From: Tilletiaria anomala UBC 951
Lineage: Eukaryota; Basidiomycota; Exobasidiomycetes; Georgefischeriales; Tilletiariaceae
NCBI RefSeq assembly: GCF_000711695.1
Contig: NW_013547004.1
Span: 62,001-126,000, forward strand
Direction of reading: 5' to 3'
DNA length: 64,000 nucleotides
The notes under the pieces were generated by a model. The model saw only the letters and a list, made by a program, of their open reading frames with translations. It was not told the origin of the DNA and made no database searches. Position 1 is the first letter of the stretch. Each line of letters begins with the position of its first letter. A program made the translations under genes and the position numbers. Of this stretch, positions 48,301 through 59,016 are shown piece by piece.

Positions 48301-49730
48301 TTATCTCCGCTGTGAAGACGCTTTCCCAACGGTCTTACGGAGGAGCAAGGTCGCTGAAGTGCAAGCGGTGGATGTCAGTCCGCTCGAGAACGCACTCAAC
48401 GATGTCGTCCAGAAGCGGGAAGAACTCGAGACACTCGAGAAGAAGTACACTGCTCTTGCAAAGGTCACTTTGACGGGCAAGGTCAACACGAACCGCCTGT
48501 CCATGGCCTTGAATGGTGCAGTGGACGCACCTATCAATGGAGGCATTCCGTACGTACCGTGATGGGTACATGGCAAGATCAAGACACTTACCTAGCACTT
48601 CTTTCCCACAGAATGTACAAGCGAGCCTTCCTCGGGCCAGAATTTGCAACTGCCAACCCGAGCAATGAAGAGCTCGTTCAACGACTTCGGTCTGCAATTG
48701 ATGCGCAGGCTACTGTCATTTTCCGCTGCATCCAACTCCACAGCCAGTTGTGTCCCGTGGAGATGCGACCCTTCCACCAAACGCTGGAGCGATGTGAGTC
48801 TGGTCCGTTGCCATCTATATGTAACTTGCGTGTCTAACCGCCATGATTTGGTCTGCGTCCACAGTCTTCTGTCAAAATTTTGCGGACGAAATCTCGCGCC
48901 TCGATCTCGACTTCGATATTACATGGGGCATAGAAGGAGTCAGGCCTTCGGAGAGTTCCAGTAGCCTTCACAGCCATCAGAAGGCTCGAGGTGCGCTTGC
49001 GGCTGTAAAGATCGGAGGTGGTCTTCCTCATTGTGCGGAACTAGATGGGTCTCAGGCTTACTCTAGCAATGGCGTCACGTCTCCGCTACGGCGGCACATT
49101 GGTCCGTATCTGTGAAGCTTTGCATGACGAAAATGTGTCGGACGGTCTGACCCTGCGATTGTCTCTACAGGCTTCTTGAATGAGCAAGCGAATTCCGCCG
49201 CCGTAGTGAACCCGATCACTCTCGATCTCGGCTCAGACGGACAGTGTCAGATTGGGCCACTCAAGTCCAACGCCAGCATTGTGGGCTACAGCGTCACGTC
49301 TCTGGATGGTGGAACTAATGCGATACCTGGCACCATGCCGGAGAATGGCGCGATGGGCAGCGGCCTGGCCGATCAGCACGCCAGCCGGCCCGGACCTACC
49401 GTCAGCATTTACAGCAATTTGACTGGCCACACCGTCACCGGCCGACCCGCGAGCCGGATCGTCTCTGGTCCCTCCTCTGTGGGCGGAGCAACTGCTACTG
49501 GCCACTATGGAGGCCAGCATGGGTATACTTCCAGCATTAGCGCCGCCAGCTCGAAATATGCAGGCATGGGTGTTGTCAGCGAGGATAGCGTTTCGAGCAT
49601 TCATGGAGCAGATGGAGGCTCAATCTCCAATCGCGTCTCCGGCGCTGGTAACCTTTTCGCGAAGTATGCTGGCGCGGGAAGCAATCGCCTTTCGAAGCTC
49701 ATGGGCGGCGTGCGCAAGACAAAGGCGTAG
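42389..49730 (+). CDS. DOCK-family guanine nucleotide exchange factor (Dck1/DOCK180-like)
   Basis: Six exons: 42389-45406, 45471-47492, 47561-48549, 48612-48793, 48865-49101 and 49171-49730, about 2335 aa. The N-terminus (LIGLEVGDEVYVFEQLG, EWYRGYIV, VGMFPARNVHI) is SH3-like. The segment from about residue 470 (FHVYLDVRAFV, MRALFTDLSPSDM, FRRPFGCAVLEL) and the DHR-1/C2 lipid-binding part near 700-900 (RNIQVSVEVRD, YGYLPLF) match DOCK180-type proteins. The helical middle fills exon 2. Exons 3-5 hold the catalytic DHR-2 domain (YVEGALTLKLYADLMTW, LYLLILDYLSKGEAW, YFRVAYYGEQWP, EKTYLRCEDAFPTVLRR). DOCK proteins load Rac/Rho-type GTPases with GTP; yeast Dck1 acts on Rho5. The Ser/Gly-rich tail ends in a basic stretch. 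The donor of the last intron (GTCCGT, 49102) is atypical and the least certain junction. Confidence 0.93.
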
Positions 49731-51376
49731 ACCCATTCTCTTCGCCTTTGCATGATACCACGTTAGCCTTCTCTCGGGTGCCTCGCCGCAATACCACTAA
49801 ACAGCATTTTTCCGCTCATTCTCTCTCTCTTCATATTGGGTGAAATCTCTTCCTTACCATACCATAACAGGTCATCGACATTATGTATTGAATTCATGTG
49901 CTTCTGGATTCTGGTGCATTTCAGAACAAGTAACGTCAGGATCGATCTCTACAAGAGCTATTTATTTCACTTCCCCCAGGTGCAAGCCCCACTACCATTG
50001 CACCGAGCACCTCGGCTACATCATCAGGACTAAGTGACATCGAGCTCTCCCAGGGGATGTGTCCGTTGTAGCTTCCTGGCCGGCTCCCAAAATTGCTCGC
50101 GATCTGCAGTCCTGTTGAGGGTTTGTGGCCATTGAGGCGGTTTCACGGGTCCATCCTTACTTGCACATCGTTGCGCGACCCAACAGCGGCCCGTCCCATA
50201 TAAAGAATGATTCCCGATGCCTGAAGGCCCAAGGATGTGGCTAAAGTGGGTTTCTCACCAGGCGTGGAGGGTGCGCAACTACTACCTAGTAGCTACCAGC
50301 TAGTCTGGCGCGAGTGCGGATGCCCGACTATAGTCGACAACGTATGTTTGCGCGATTTGCGTGAAGCCGAACGCTTTCGACCTCTACGCCTACTCTCGCC
50401 CAACAAATCAAATAATCAAAGCTCAAAGCTGCAGCATCCGGGGCGGGTCGTACTCATGATGAGCGATGTATCCTCAGCAGCCATATCTGTTATAACCTTT
50501 CTGGGCTCAAAGGACCATTCACATCTGGACAATGATGAACTGATGGAAAGGACGTTGCGAGCTCACGTTTAGAGAGGTCATGCATCGGTCATCGCCCTAT
50601 CACCTCGAGGATACGTACGTAATGTGTCCTGAAACCCGCCACACGCCCCTGAGTTATGCAGCCGCGGTTGTGGGCCGCGGTGACCGCCGCACTGCCACCG
50701 CACGTGTAAGTATGAGAGGAAGAGTCTGATAGGCCACACATTGGCTTTTGCCCGGCCGGTATGGCTGATGGCATACATGCGATGAGGTTGGGGGTCTCCT
50801 GGAGATGATTGCTATTTGATATTGCAGACGCCGGCATGCACGCACGACGTTTGGATGGTTGTTCTCGTCGAACACGACTCGAAAGTGCTGACTGCTGAAA
50901 TCGTCTGGTGATGACATCCAGCGACAAAGAGCATGTGCAGGTTTCCTTGCTCCTGACCGAGTGACACGCTTGCGTCTACCTACAGTCAACCGAGCCAAGA
51001 CCCATAAAGCTCGTATACATATCGACGATCGCTTGCACTGCCTAATGTATGGCATTGTGAGCATGCAATGTCAGCTCCGACCATTGTTATACCCCTTGAC
51101 GCCATCGACTTGACTCGAGTCGTAACGAACAGACGTCATCGACCATCGCAAAGGGCTACTGCACCTTTTAATGCCTTGACGAACCACGACGAGCAATACG
51201 CCTGACAAACGCCAAGCTGTTCTGCAGCCCCTTAATATCATCACTGCCAACGCTCCCATCATCACCATCATCATCGTCATCATCATCTCCTGCTCTGTAG
51301 AGAGAATCGGCGCCGCAGCCTCGGCTGCTTGTGTGACTACTTCGGCGCGGCTTACCGCCGAGGAGAGCGGTGACCA
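49731..51376. other. Intergenic region, with a CAT-triplet microsatellite before the next gene
   Basis: About 1.6 kb between the DOCK stop and the four-TM protein start. An imperfect CAT repeat lies at 51257-51287, in the presumed leader of the downstream gene. No gene or RNA was recognised. Confidence 0.5.
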
Positions 51377-53779
51377 ATGGGCAAGGACAAGGATTTGTAC
51401 AAAGCCGGCAAGGCGGCAGCCAAGGCAATCAAGTACAACATTATACCAGGGCCGAGCTCCTCACCTGCAGGGACCATCAGTGCCGCCAACAGCAAGAGCA
51501 GCCGTCAAGGAACCGAAGGCAAACACCGCAGCAGTCTCGACAGCAGCTTGCAACGGCCACCGGTATCCCCTTCATCGCCGTACGCTGTGCCGCCCGGAAG
51601 GCGATCGCAGAACCCCGACTCGAGGCCGCCATCGACAAATGCCAATCGTAGATGGAGTGCAGACGCAGGCTACTACTCTCTCGGCAATGTCCCACCCATA
51701 GCGGACAGAGGGGCATTGGCGGCGCCAGGCTATGGCTATGGCTATTCCAGCTCCTCACCGTCTAGACCGGGATCGGCGGAGGGAGAGTCCTTCAAGCGCT
51801 ACGCGAACGTCTACGGCGGCCATGCCGATGACAACGATGACTACATCGAGCGAGACCTCGCGGAGATGTCAGCAGCACATGAAGAGCCACGGATGCCACA
51901 CAGCGCCACTTCGCCAGGACCTTTCGGGCGTACACCGTCCTATGGTGGCCTCGTAATGCATCCACCATCCTCTGCAGGCTCATATGCTGGCGCAGCAGGA
52001 ATCGGTACGGCGGCCGCTGATGCTGCCGCTGCCGTTGCCGCCGCAGCAATGTACAACGCGGCGCCGCCACCGCCGCCAAGTATAGGTGGACCGATGCGCG
52101 GCAACTCGATGGAGGTCGGCTTGTTGTACTCGGCTGGTAGCGGCAGTGGCAGTGCTGGTGGAGTCGGGTATGGGCCTTACGGCTTGTACGCCGAAGCTCC
52201 AGTCTATGCGGCGCCGGGAGGTTACGCCACCAATTCGAACGGCCCCTCACATTACGGTCACGACTTCGTTACTTCTCCGCATCCAGAGTCGATCAACTCA
52301 GGCGGCACGCTCTACGACTCAGGCGCCGACATGCACTATGCGTATTCGCCTACCCCTGCGATGCACGCGTCGACCAGTAGCGACTATCCCGATCTTTACT
52401 GGGACGCCGACGCGCCGCCCAACGCCATCTTTGGCGTCTCTGCACCGCACCATCTCCCTGGGATGCAAGGCGCCGCTGCCCGAGCAACGCTGACGAGAAA
52501 TCATCAGATTGGGGGCGATTTGCCCGGATTCCCGAATTGGTCGCGAACATGGTATGTCTTCTCCGCTCAGCACTGCGATTCTGCCAAGGTGGCGTTTTTG
52601 CTGACGCTCCTCGCGGCCAATACGTCTCGCAGGTATGGTGGGCACATGTCTGCAGATGGACATGCGTACACGACAGTGCCACCTGGTCCTTCGGCGAGCG
52701 GATGGGAGGCTGAGACGCTAGGCAGCGGCAGCGGCCATGGTGCTCCTCGCATGCCCTACGGTCGGCACTACGGTCCGGCCGGCGGCGTGGACGACTATGT
52801 CAAGGAGGAGCGGATGCGCATGCTCGCCAAAGAGTTCGGGCCCAAAGTCAAGCGCAAAGGAGAGAAGGATGACGATAGTGACAACGAGGAAAACGACGAG
52901 GAGGATGAGGATGCGAATCTACCATCGGGCAGCATCACGAAGGCAGGCAAGATTGTCCACTCTTGGCCACGCTTGTTCTCCGCCACACGTGCCTTGCAGG
53001 TGATATTGTCGCTCTTAACTATGCTCGTTGGCATTGGCAGCGCGCTGCTCATCAAACCTGGAAAGGACAAGCCGCCGCCACAAGGTACCTTACCTAGCTT
53101 TGTTCTCTATGGTGTCACAGTCCTCTCGACACTCGTCATGCTCTACCTCTTCGTCTTCCGACCATGCTGCTGCGATCCTCAGAAGCGCATGAGCAAGGCA
53201 GGGCCAGGAAGCATGATGCTCGGTGGCGGCATGGTCATCCCCGTGCTTGGCGGTGGGCCGCATGGAAAGAAGAGCAAGAACCCTTTCGCTGGCAAGAAGA
53301 ACAAGAAGATGGGCGCCGGCACGACGGTCAATCTGATCGTCGATCCGGCTATGATGGGCGGCCGCGGGGGCGGCGCTGACGACGACAGCGACGACGATTC
53401 TTGCAGCGACGAGGAGAATGAGAGCAGCGCTGACGCTGCGCGCAAAGCGCGAAGGCGACGGCGACGGCGGAACAAGCGCAACAAGGTGCTCAATATGCGC
53501 TTGCAGGCACGTTGGGTGGTAGAGCGCAAGTTCCTCAAGGTGCTGTTAGCGTGGGACATCATCCTGATGCTGCTCTGGATCGCTGCTGACGTCATGACGA
53601 TCTTCGTGGGTAAGAAGTGCCCTTCGGGTAGCTCGAATGGATGGTGTGATTGGTACAATGGTGCCATTGCTTGCTCTTGCATTTCCACCGTCGTCTTTCT
53701 GCTCGCCATCTGGTGGGACATTAGCGACCTTCGCGCCAGCAGCAAAGGTCCCAGGCCTGGATTTCCGGCTGGCGTATGA
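51377..53779 (+). CDS. Four-transmembrane protein with long disordered N-terminus
   Basis: An open frame of 800 codons that probably contains an 81-nt intron at 52552-52632 (GTATGT donor, TTGCTGAC branch point, TCTCGCAG acceptor). Removing it keeps frame and gives 773 aa. The ATG at 51377 starts MGKDKDLYKAGKAAAKAIKY. The first 500 residues are Gly/Pro/Ser/Tyr-rich and probably disordered. Four hydrophobic helices follow: LQVILSLLTMLVGIGSALLI, FVLYGVTVLSTLVMLYLFVF, LLAWDIILMLLWIAADVMTI and CSCISTVVFLLAIWWDI. The loop between helices 2 and 3 is long, with an acidic run then a strongly basic run (RKARRRRRRRNKRNK). The last loop carries a Cys pair (KCPSGSSNGWC). The layout resembles MARVEL-like fungal membrane proteins, but I cannot name a family or function. 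Confidence 0.75.
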   Translation: MGKDKDLYKAGKAAAKAIKYNIIPGPSSSPAGTISAANSKSSRQGTEGKHRSSLDSSLQRPPVSPSSPYAVPPGRRSQNPDSRPPSTNANRRWSADAGYYSLGNVPPIADRGALAAPGYGYGYSSSSPSRPGSAEGESFKRYANVYGGHADDNDDYIERDLAEMSAAHEEPRMPHSATSPGPFGRTPSYGGLVMHPPSSAGSYAGAAGIGTAAADAAAAVAAAAMYNAAPPPPPSIGGPMRGNSMEVGLLYSAGSGSGSAGGVGYGPYGLYAEAPVYAAPGGYATNSNGPSHYGHDFVTSPHPESINSGGTLYDSGADMHYAYSPTPAMHASTSSDYPDLYWDADAPPNAIFGVSAPHHLPGMQGAAARATLTRNHQIGGDLPGFPNWSRTWYVFSAQHCDSAKVAFLLTLLAANTSRRYGGHMSADGHAYTTVPPGPSASGWEAETLGSGSGHGAPRMPYGRHYGPAGGVDDYVKEERMRMLAKEFGPKVKRKGEKDDDSDNEENDEEDEDANLPSGSITKAGKIVHSWPRLFSATRALQVILSLLTMLVGIGSALLIKPGKDKPPPQGTLPSFVLYGVTVLSTLVMLYLFVFRPCCCDPQKRMSKAGPGSMMLGGGMVIPVLGGGPHGKKSKNPFAGKKNKKMGAGTTVNLIVDPAMMGGRGGGADDDSDDDSCSDEENESSADAARKARRRRRRRNKRNKVLNMRLQARWVVERKFLKVLLAWDIILMLLWIAADVMTIFVGKKCPSGSSNGWCDWYNGAIACSCISTVVFLLAIWWDISDLRASSKGPRPGFPAGV

Positions 53780-55140
53780 CCGAGCATCTGTCGCTGCGCA
53801 GCCAACAGCTGTGCATGCTGCAAGCTTGCGCGCTTGGCTCTCTCGCTACTCGAACGCCTATGCATGACTTTCGCGACAATTTTTGGACTGAATACCAGCA
53901 CGGCAGGAGGCGACTCTTCTCTGCTTGTGCAGCAATGACGCTCAATTCAGGGCTGGATCACAGACGCGAGCAACGATACAACGACGACCACAGTTGGACT
54001 TTTGGTGATACATTCAATCCAGATTCTTATTAATATCAGTGCTTTCCGGCTTCACCTCTTCTTCCTCCCATCATCACGGCAGCAGTCCAGTGTGCAAGCC
54101 TCAATCCACAACTCGACATCGTTCGCCGCCTTCTCATCAACGACGACAGCATTTATAGTAGGGTGAAGTTGGTGGCGTGGCCCCAAATGGTCCTCCGACT
54201 TCACTCTTTCAACCTCCGTGCACACTTTGTATTTTAGACAAGCTCGCGAGTTTTGGCTCGAGATGATTGGTTTATAGTGTTTGGCCCGTGTTCGGTCCTC
54301 ATGATCAGTGAACACCCGCCACGCGCAGGATCGCCAGCAGCGGAGACAAAAGAGCCCTCGCCGCCACGTGGACGGACCACCCATTTACATGCCTCCGTTG
54401 CCAATAGTAAATACAATCATGCATGACGTTCGAACCGTGAAAGAACAAGGTTCCATCTTCAGGCAGGCAACTACCTCTCAACAGAGGTCAATGATCGAGC
54501 TTTTCACAGTCTTTCCGAGATGCTCAAAGCTGTCGAGACATTCTCTTTTCCCTGGTGCCTGGCAGGCGGCAAGGTGGCGTTGACGCAGGCCGCGCCACTA
54601 CAGCACACCCCACACAGGCAAACGCGGACACACGCCACGCGCCGGAAGGTGTTAAAGACAACAGGTTCCCTTGCAAGCGAATGGAAGGCAGCTGATGAGA
54701 GTGCAGATGAATTAAGGCATACTTATGTAAGCGTCCTTACGATTTTACCTTTTTCGCGCTACTAGCCGCGCTTGCTCAGGGGTTCAAGGTACTGAGAGAG
54801 TGTGCATCTACATACATACATATGATCAAGACCAGCATCAAACATGGCGACAAATAGTCGATGTGAGGTGGAATGTGAGCGAGGTCGTTGTTGTGTGCTT
54901 TGTATATGGCAATTACATCCATCCTCCTTCTCGACCATCCGGGTATACGTCTTTCCCTCCTGCACCCATCCATCCGTTCATCTTTGTTGTTGGTGCCCCA
55001 ATATTCACGACTTGACGACCTGTAACGAAGAACAAGTACGACCCTCGACGACATCCTGTCACGACCCTCCCAATACCCAAACCCATACTCCTGGACCAGC
55101 AATTTTGATCGCTATAGTCATCATTGTCAATGTACCCAAC
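53780..55140. other. Intergenic region, nothing recognised
   Basis: About 1.4 kb between two plus-strand genes. The open frame of the next gene runs upstream without a stop to an ATG at 54844, but that part looks like leader sequence. No repeat or RNA gene was seen. Confidence 0.45.
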
Positions 55141-56964
55141 ATGTTGAATTCCTTCTCCAAGTCTGACAAGAACGCTGATGTCGCCACAGAGGCTGGCATT
55201 GAGGCGGAGCAGCCTGCTGCCCTGAGTGCCTTCCTCTCCCCCACCTCGCGCTTCTTCGGCAAAAAGGCCGACCCCAAGCTCTTGGGCCCCAACGAGATTG
55301 CGCAGAAGGTCGCTTCGATTCTCAAGCCTGGCAAACCCTTCTTCAGTGCGATCGACAATGCATCACTCATCGCCAACCTTGGCAATGGAAGCATCATGAA
55401 CTGCGATGCTCTCCGTGCGCAGGCGCAAGCCAAAAGTGAGAAGAAGCGAAAGGCTGCGGCCAAGTCCAAGGATGCCGCTGCGATCGCCAATGTTGCCGAG
55501 GACGCCACCGCCCATCAGGACGAGAATGAAGACGGCACCGAGTACGTTGGTACCGTCTGGTCTGCCCTCAATTCTCTGCCTGTCGGCGCCGGCTGGTCCG
55601 CCATTCCCGGTTCTGAGGGCCAGCCGCTGAGCATCACGTCCGACGGCCCGGCGGACAACGGTCTCTGGACGAGCATGATGGTCACCTGCGACCTCAATTG
55701 CACCAAGCTGCAGCTCGGAAAGTCCGTCGTCATTCCCAGCAAGGTACTGGAGGATAACCATTACTTTACTGGCAACCCCAACTCGCTCTACACTTCGATT
55801 GGTGCAGGCACGAAGTACCACTGTGAATTTGGATCGGGAAAGTACAGCAGCCTTTTTCCAGGTGCCATGCTGACAGTGGACGATGATTGGATCCTGCAAT
55901 CGGACAGGGGATAACTTTGAACCCGCTCCCTTGACCGGCAGCTTCGGCTCGTCTTTCTTCCCGTACGCTGCACCCTCGTTCAGCCCGGCGTTGGAGATGT
56001 GGAGCTGGCCCTCGTGGGTCCCTTTCCTCGGAAAGAAGGACGGAAGCAAGAGCGGAGACGACAGCAGCAAGACACCCAAGTCTTCCACTCCATCTGCTGG
56101 CACGGACACGAACGGCAACAAGCGCGTCTGGTTGCCTTCCACCACGGATGTCTCGGTTCACTGCACGTGGTGGGGATTTACTTGGTGAGCAGTGCGACGT
56201 TTACCGTGGAGTAAGAAGGCCAATCCGCTGACGTTCTACACACGCCTTGTAGCTACCTGCCCACACCCGTGATGAACGAGCTGAGCGGCGATGTGCAGCA
56301 AGCAGAGAAGATCGCCAATCTCATATCCTCGGTGCTGACCTTCATCTCGAATAACGTTCCTGCCGGCGTTCCCGTAGCGCTGCTCCCCTTCATTGCCGTT
56401 CTCAAGGCCATCGCTCCCATCTCGGGCTACATCTCGACATTCATCGGCTGGTCCTGGAGCGAGATCAAGAGCTTTGACGAGGGTCACGGCGTCGAGCTCT
56501 CCGCCACATGGCTCTTACCCGTTGCTCTCATCCCCCACAGGTGGGCCGCACCTGTCCCGCCTGTGGATGCAGACCCCACTTCGCCCACTCCTGCTCCTGC
56601 TCCGGCGCCTGCCACCCCGGCCACAAGCACGCCCTCTACCTCGGAGCCTGCGCCTGCTGAGCCCATGCCTGTTGAGCCAGAGGCGGAGGAGCCTACACCA
56701 TCTGAGCGTCAGCCCGAGGAGCCTACTGTGAACAAGTCCACGCTCGATGAGTCTACTCCGGTTGAGTCCAAGCCAGAGGAGTCTACACCCTACGGGTCTA
56801 CTCCAGATGAGTCCAAGCCAGAGGACCCTACGCCCGACCAGTCTATGCCAGACGAGTCTACTCTGGATGAGTCCCAGACAGACGAGTCTACTCTGGATGA
56901 GTCCCAGACAGACGAGTCTACCTCTGCTGTTATGGGCTCTGCGCCAGCGAAGGACGTCAAGTAG
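55141..56964 (+). CDS. Conserved-looking fungal protein of unknown function with Glu/Ser/Thr/Pro repeat tail
   Basis: Predicted exons are 55141-55822, 55908-56184 and 56253-56964, about 556 aa. The first intron (85 nt, GTGAAT donor, GCTGAC branch point, GGACAG acceptor) is needed to move from one frame to the next and is an inference; the second is 68 nt. The start MLNSFSKSDKNADV is chosen over an in-frame ATG at 54844. A Lys/Ala-rich stretch lies near residue 100. The C-terminal half shows two hydrophobic segments (IANLISSVLTFISNNVPAGV; ALLPFIAVLKAIAPISGYIS). It then has the Trp-rich block FIGWSWSEIKSF and LSATWLLPVALIP, which I recall from uncharacterised fungal proteins but cannot name. 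The last 130 residues are Pro/Ala- then DES-TxDES-type repeats. There is no signal peptide. Function unknown; a membrane-active or surface role is only a guess. Confidence 0.6.
56851..56920 (+). repeat. 30-bp coding tandem repeat
   Basis: Two exact copies of a 30-nt unit starting GACGAGTCTACTCTGGATGA (56851-56880, 56881-56910) and a partial third, encoding DESTLDESQT. Looser, older copies extend upstream to about 56740. Confidence 0.9.
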
Positions 56965-57382
56965 AGCCAAAGTCGAGTATTTCGCTGCTCTGGCTAAATG
57001 AATCTAAAGGAATGCAAAGTGGAACGCACAAATCTACAATTGACCCTCAACCCTTCGAGCTCACTCAACCGTCACTGATTTATATTCATCACCGATCACG
57101 AACAAAGGCTCTTCCCAACATCTCGTCCGTATCATATTGAATGTACTGTTTCTTTGTAGCCCCGCGCACCCGAGCTGAACCATTGCTCGTTCGCGCGTGG
57201 AGGCTGTGTCTTACGATACCCGCGTGCGCTGAATGAAATGATCCATTCTATCCAGGAATGAGCATTACGAGCGGGCTTTCGTGGCTGATGATACAAAGAA
57301 GGCAAAGTAGGGTACAGGGCAGTAACGATGGCGCATCAGAAGCCGCAACTTGATCATCTCAGGATCTGATTATGTCTGGGAG
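56965..57382. other. Convergent 3' intergenic region
   Basis: Between the stop codons of the repeat-tailed gene (+) and the CREG-like gene (-). AT-rich 3' UTR-like sequence; no gene was seen. Confidence 0.5.
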
Positions 57383-58422
57383 TCACCCCTGCAGAATCAA
57401 TGACGGGTTTTCATCTCCCGACCACGACGCGAAGAGAGCTTCGATGTGAACCGCCTTGGCGACCCTGTTCTCTGCGATGAATGCGACTGTCGTACTGGCC
57501 TCACGATACTGTGCACCTACAGCCTCGCGATACTTTTCGAGCGGGATGAAGCCGATGAAGTGCTCGTCTCCAAAGCCGCCGACGTGGTACACCCTGTCGA
57601 CGACGAAGCGGGCCCAGAACGCAGTGTGAGGGCTTTCCGTGGAGCCGGGTGCCCAATGCGCACTGTCTGGATGGTACGAGAGGAAGCATTGTGCGAGCGA
57701 ATGTGCTTCGTCGTGTTGGCTCGAAACGACAGGAGAGATGGCTGAGGATAGAGAAGGGACTTGTACGATATGCCCGAAGAGCGTCATTCGATTCTTGGAC
57801 GGCATAAACCGCCGCCAATTCGGTCTGCTCGGATCCCAGTGCGGCGGCTTGTGGCCTTTCAGCAGATTCGGGGCCACGCGTGAATGAAATGACTTGACGT
57901 GCCGTGGATCAGGAATAGAGGGATCGGGGTTCGAGCCGATGGAAAATGTGGCGTTACGGTGCGGAGAGGTGAGCGCATTGCGCCAGTGTTGAGAGACGGG
58001 CATGGCGAGCATGAGTAGGTCGCCATTGAGGAAGCATGGAGCAAAATAGTCGGGACTTGCCACTACTTGATCTGTGAGGCGAAGGAGGAGATAGGTGCGG
58101 TGAGATCCATTGCAGCGCGAAAATGCGCGCCGTGATCAGCCTCGGATAACGCACCTCTTAGCTCGGGGACCGGGTGATTCGACGGATACTTGGATGCAAA
58201 TGTCCCTACGCCAAATATACTCTCCTCGAATAGCTTCTGAGCAGCTTGTACGGCGGCTGAATGTTCCCGAGCAATCGCACCGTGCACAATCAGCATCAGC
58301 TAATGATAAATGCGATACCAACGCGTTGTGAGACTCTCACCGTCATCGACCGTCTCCCAACCCGCTGCGGCCTGTGCGAGCGAGACGAGCAAAGATACTG
58401 CGATCGCCGAATATAACTTCAT
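57383..58422 (-). CDS. Secreted CREG-like protein (FMN-binding split-barrel fold)
   Basis: Exons 58422-58341, 58256-58155 and 58071-57383 give 290 aa. The first exon supplies a signal peptide (MKLYSAIAVSLLVSLAQAAA). The 84-nt first intron joins WETVDD to AAVQAAQKLFEESIFGVGTF, which reads like a CREG/PNPOx-type start. Further family marks are SPDYFAPCFLNGDLLMLAMP, NALTSPHRNATFSI and, near the end, VYHVGGFGDEHFIGFIP. CREG proteins are secreted or endolysosomal glycoproteins with a pyridoxamine-phosphate-oxidase-like barrel that has lost obvious enzyme activity in animals; fungal members are uncharacterised. Alternative starts (Met at 58296, or a GTATCT donor in exon 1) also give signal-like N-termini, so the first 35 residues are less certain than the rest. 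Confidence 0.83.
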
Positions 58423-59016
58423 TTTGGCTGGATGCCAAATATGCTACGGCTTTCAAGATTACCTTTCCACGTTGGGGAGAGTAATTTTGTTGCGTGCTAT
58501 TGCCTTGAGGATAGGTAGGTTCCTCCAGGACTTGTACGTCCATTGAAGTTGCAGCACGACTCTCGAGGATACGCAGCCTTTGTATTACATGCTCTCTCAC
58601 TTGCGCTCAATGGCCAAGTTGTACCTGTGATGAGCTTTAGGGTTGCTCACTTGATCCGATGTTCGCGCGCCGCGTCTCATCAATCATCGCTTCTCTTCTC
58701 TGCATCTGTTTTCACCTATCTTCTCTGGCTGTGTAGCGTGCGGCTTACGTGGTGACTCAAGGCCATCTATCGGGTTCAATTGGGCCACATCACCTCCATC
58801 CGTGCTCGGATCCTCTTCCAGCAGCTCGACCATTTGTGCTTCGGCTTCAGTCCAGCCCCAGCCTCTGTCACCCGAAGCGGTAGATCTTGTTCGCAGCTTT
58901 GGGACGAAAGGCACCCACAGCGAGACAGTATCACGCACGCGCGCACGCACACTCGCGCGACGAGATTTCATTCAAGCAGCAAGCAAAAGCGCCAGCGAGC
59001 AGCGATACCGTTGAAC
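58423..59016. promoter_or_regulatory. Divergent promoter region of CREG-like and CK2 alpha genes
   Basis: About 0.6 kb between opposing start codons. It holds both promoters and leaders. No named motif could be supported. Confidence 0.5.

Noticed and set aside
54844-55140. In-frame upstream ATG adding 99 residues with a short hydrophobic stretch to the repeat-tailed protein
   Set aside because: Cys/Trp/His-rich random-looking composition; the ATG at 55141 has a better context.
58063-58296. CREG-like protein starting at an internal Met (MLIVHGAIA)
   Set aside because: The GTGAGA donor at 58340 with acceptor at 58257 joins a proper signal peptide to the conserved AAVQAAQ segment without a frame change.
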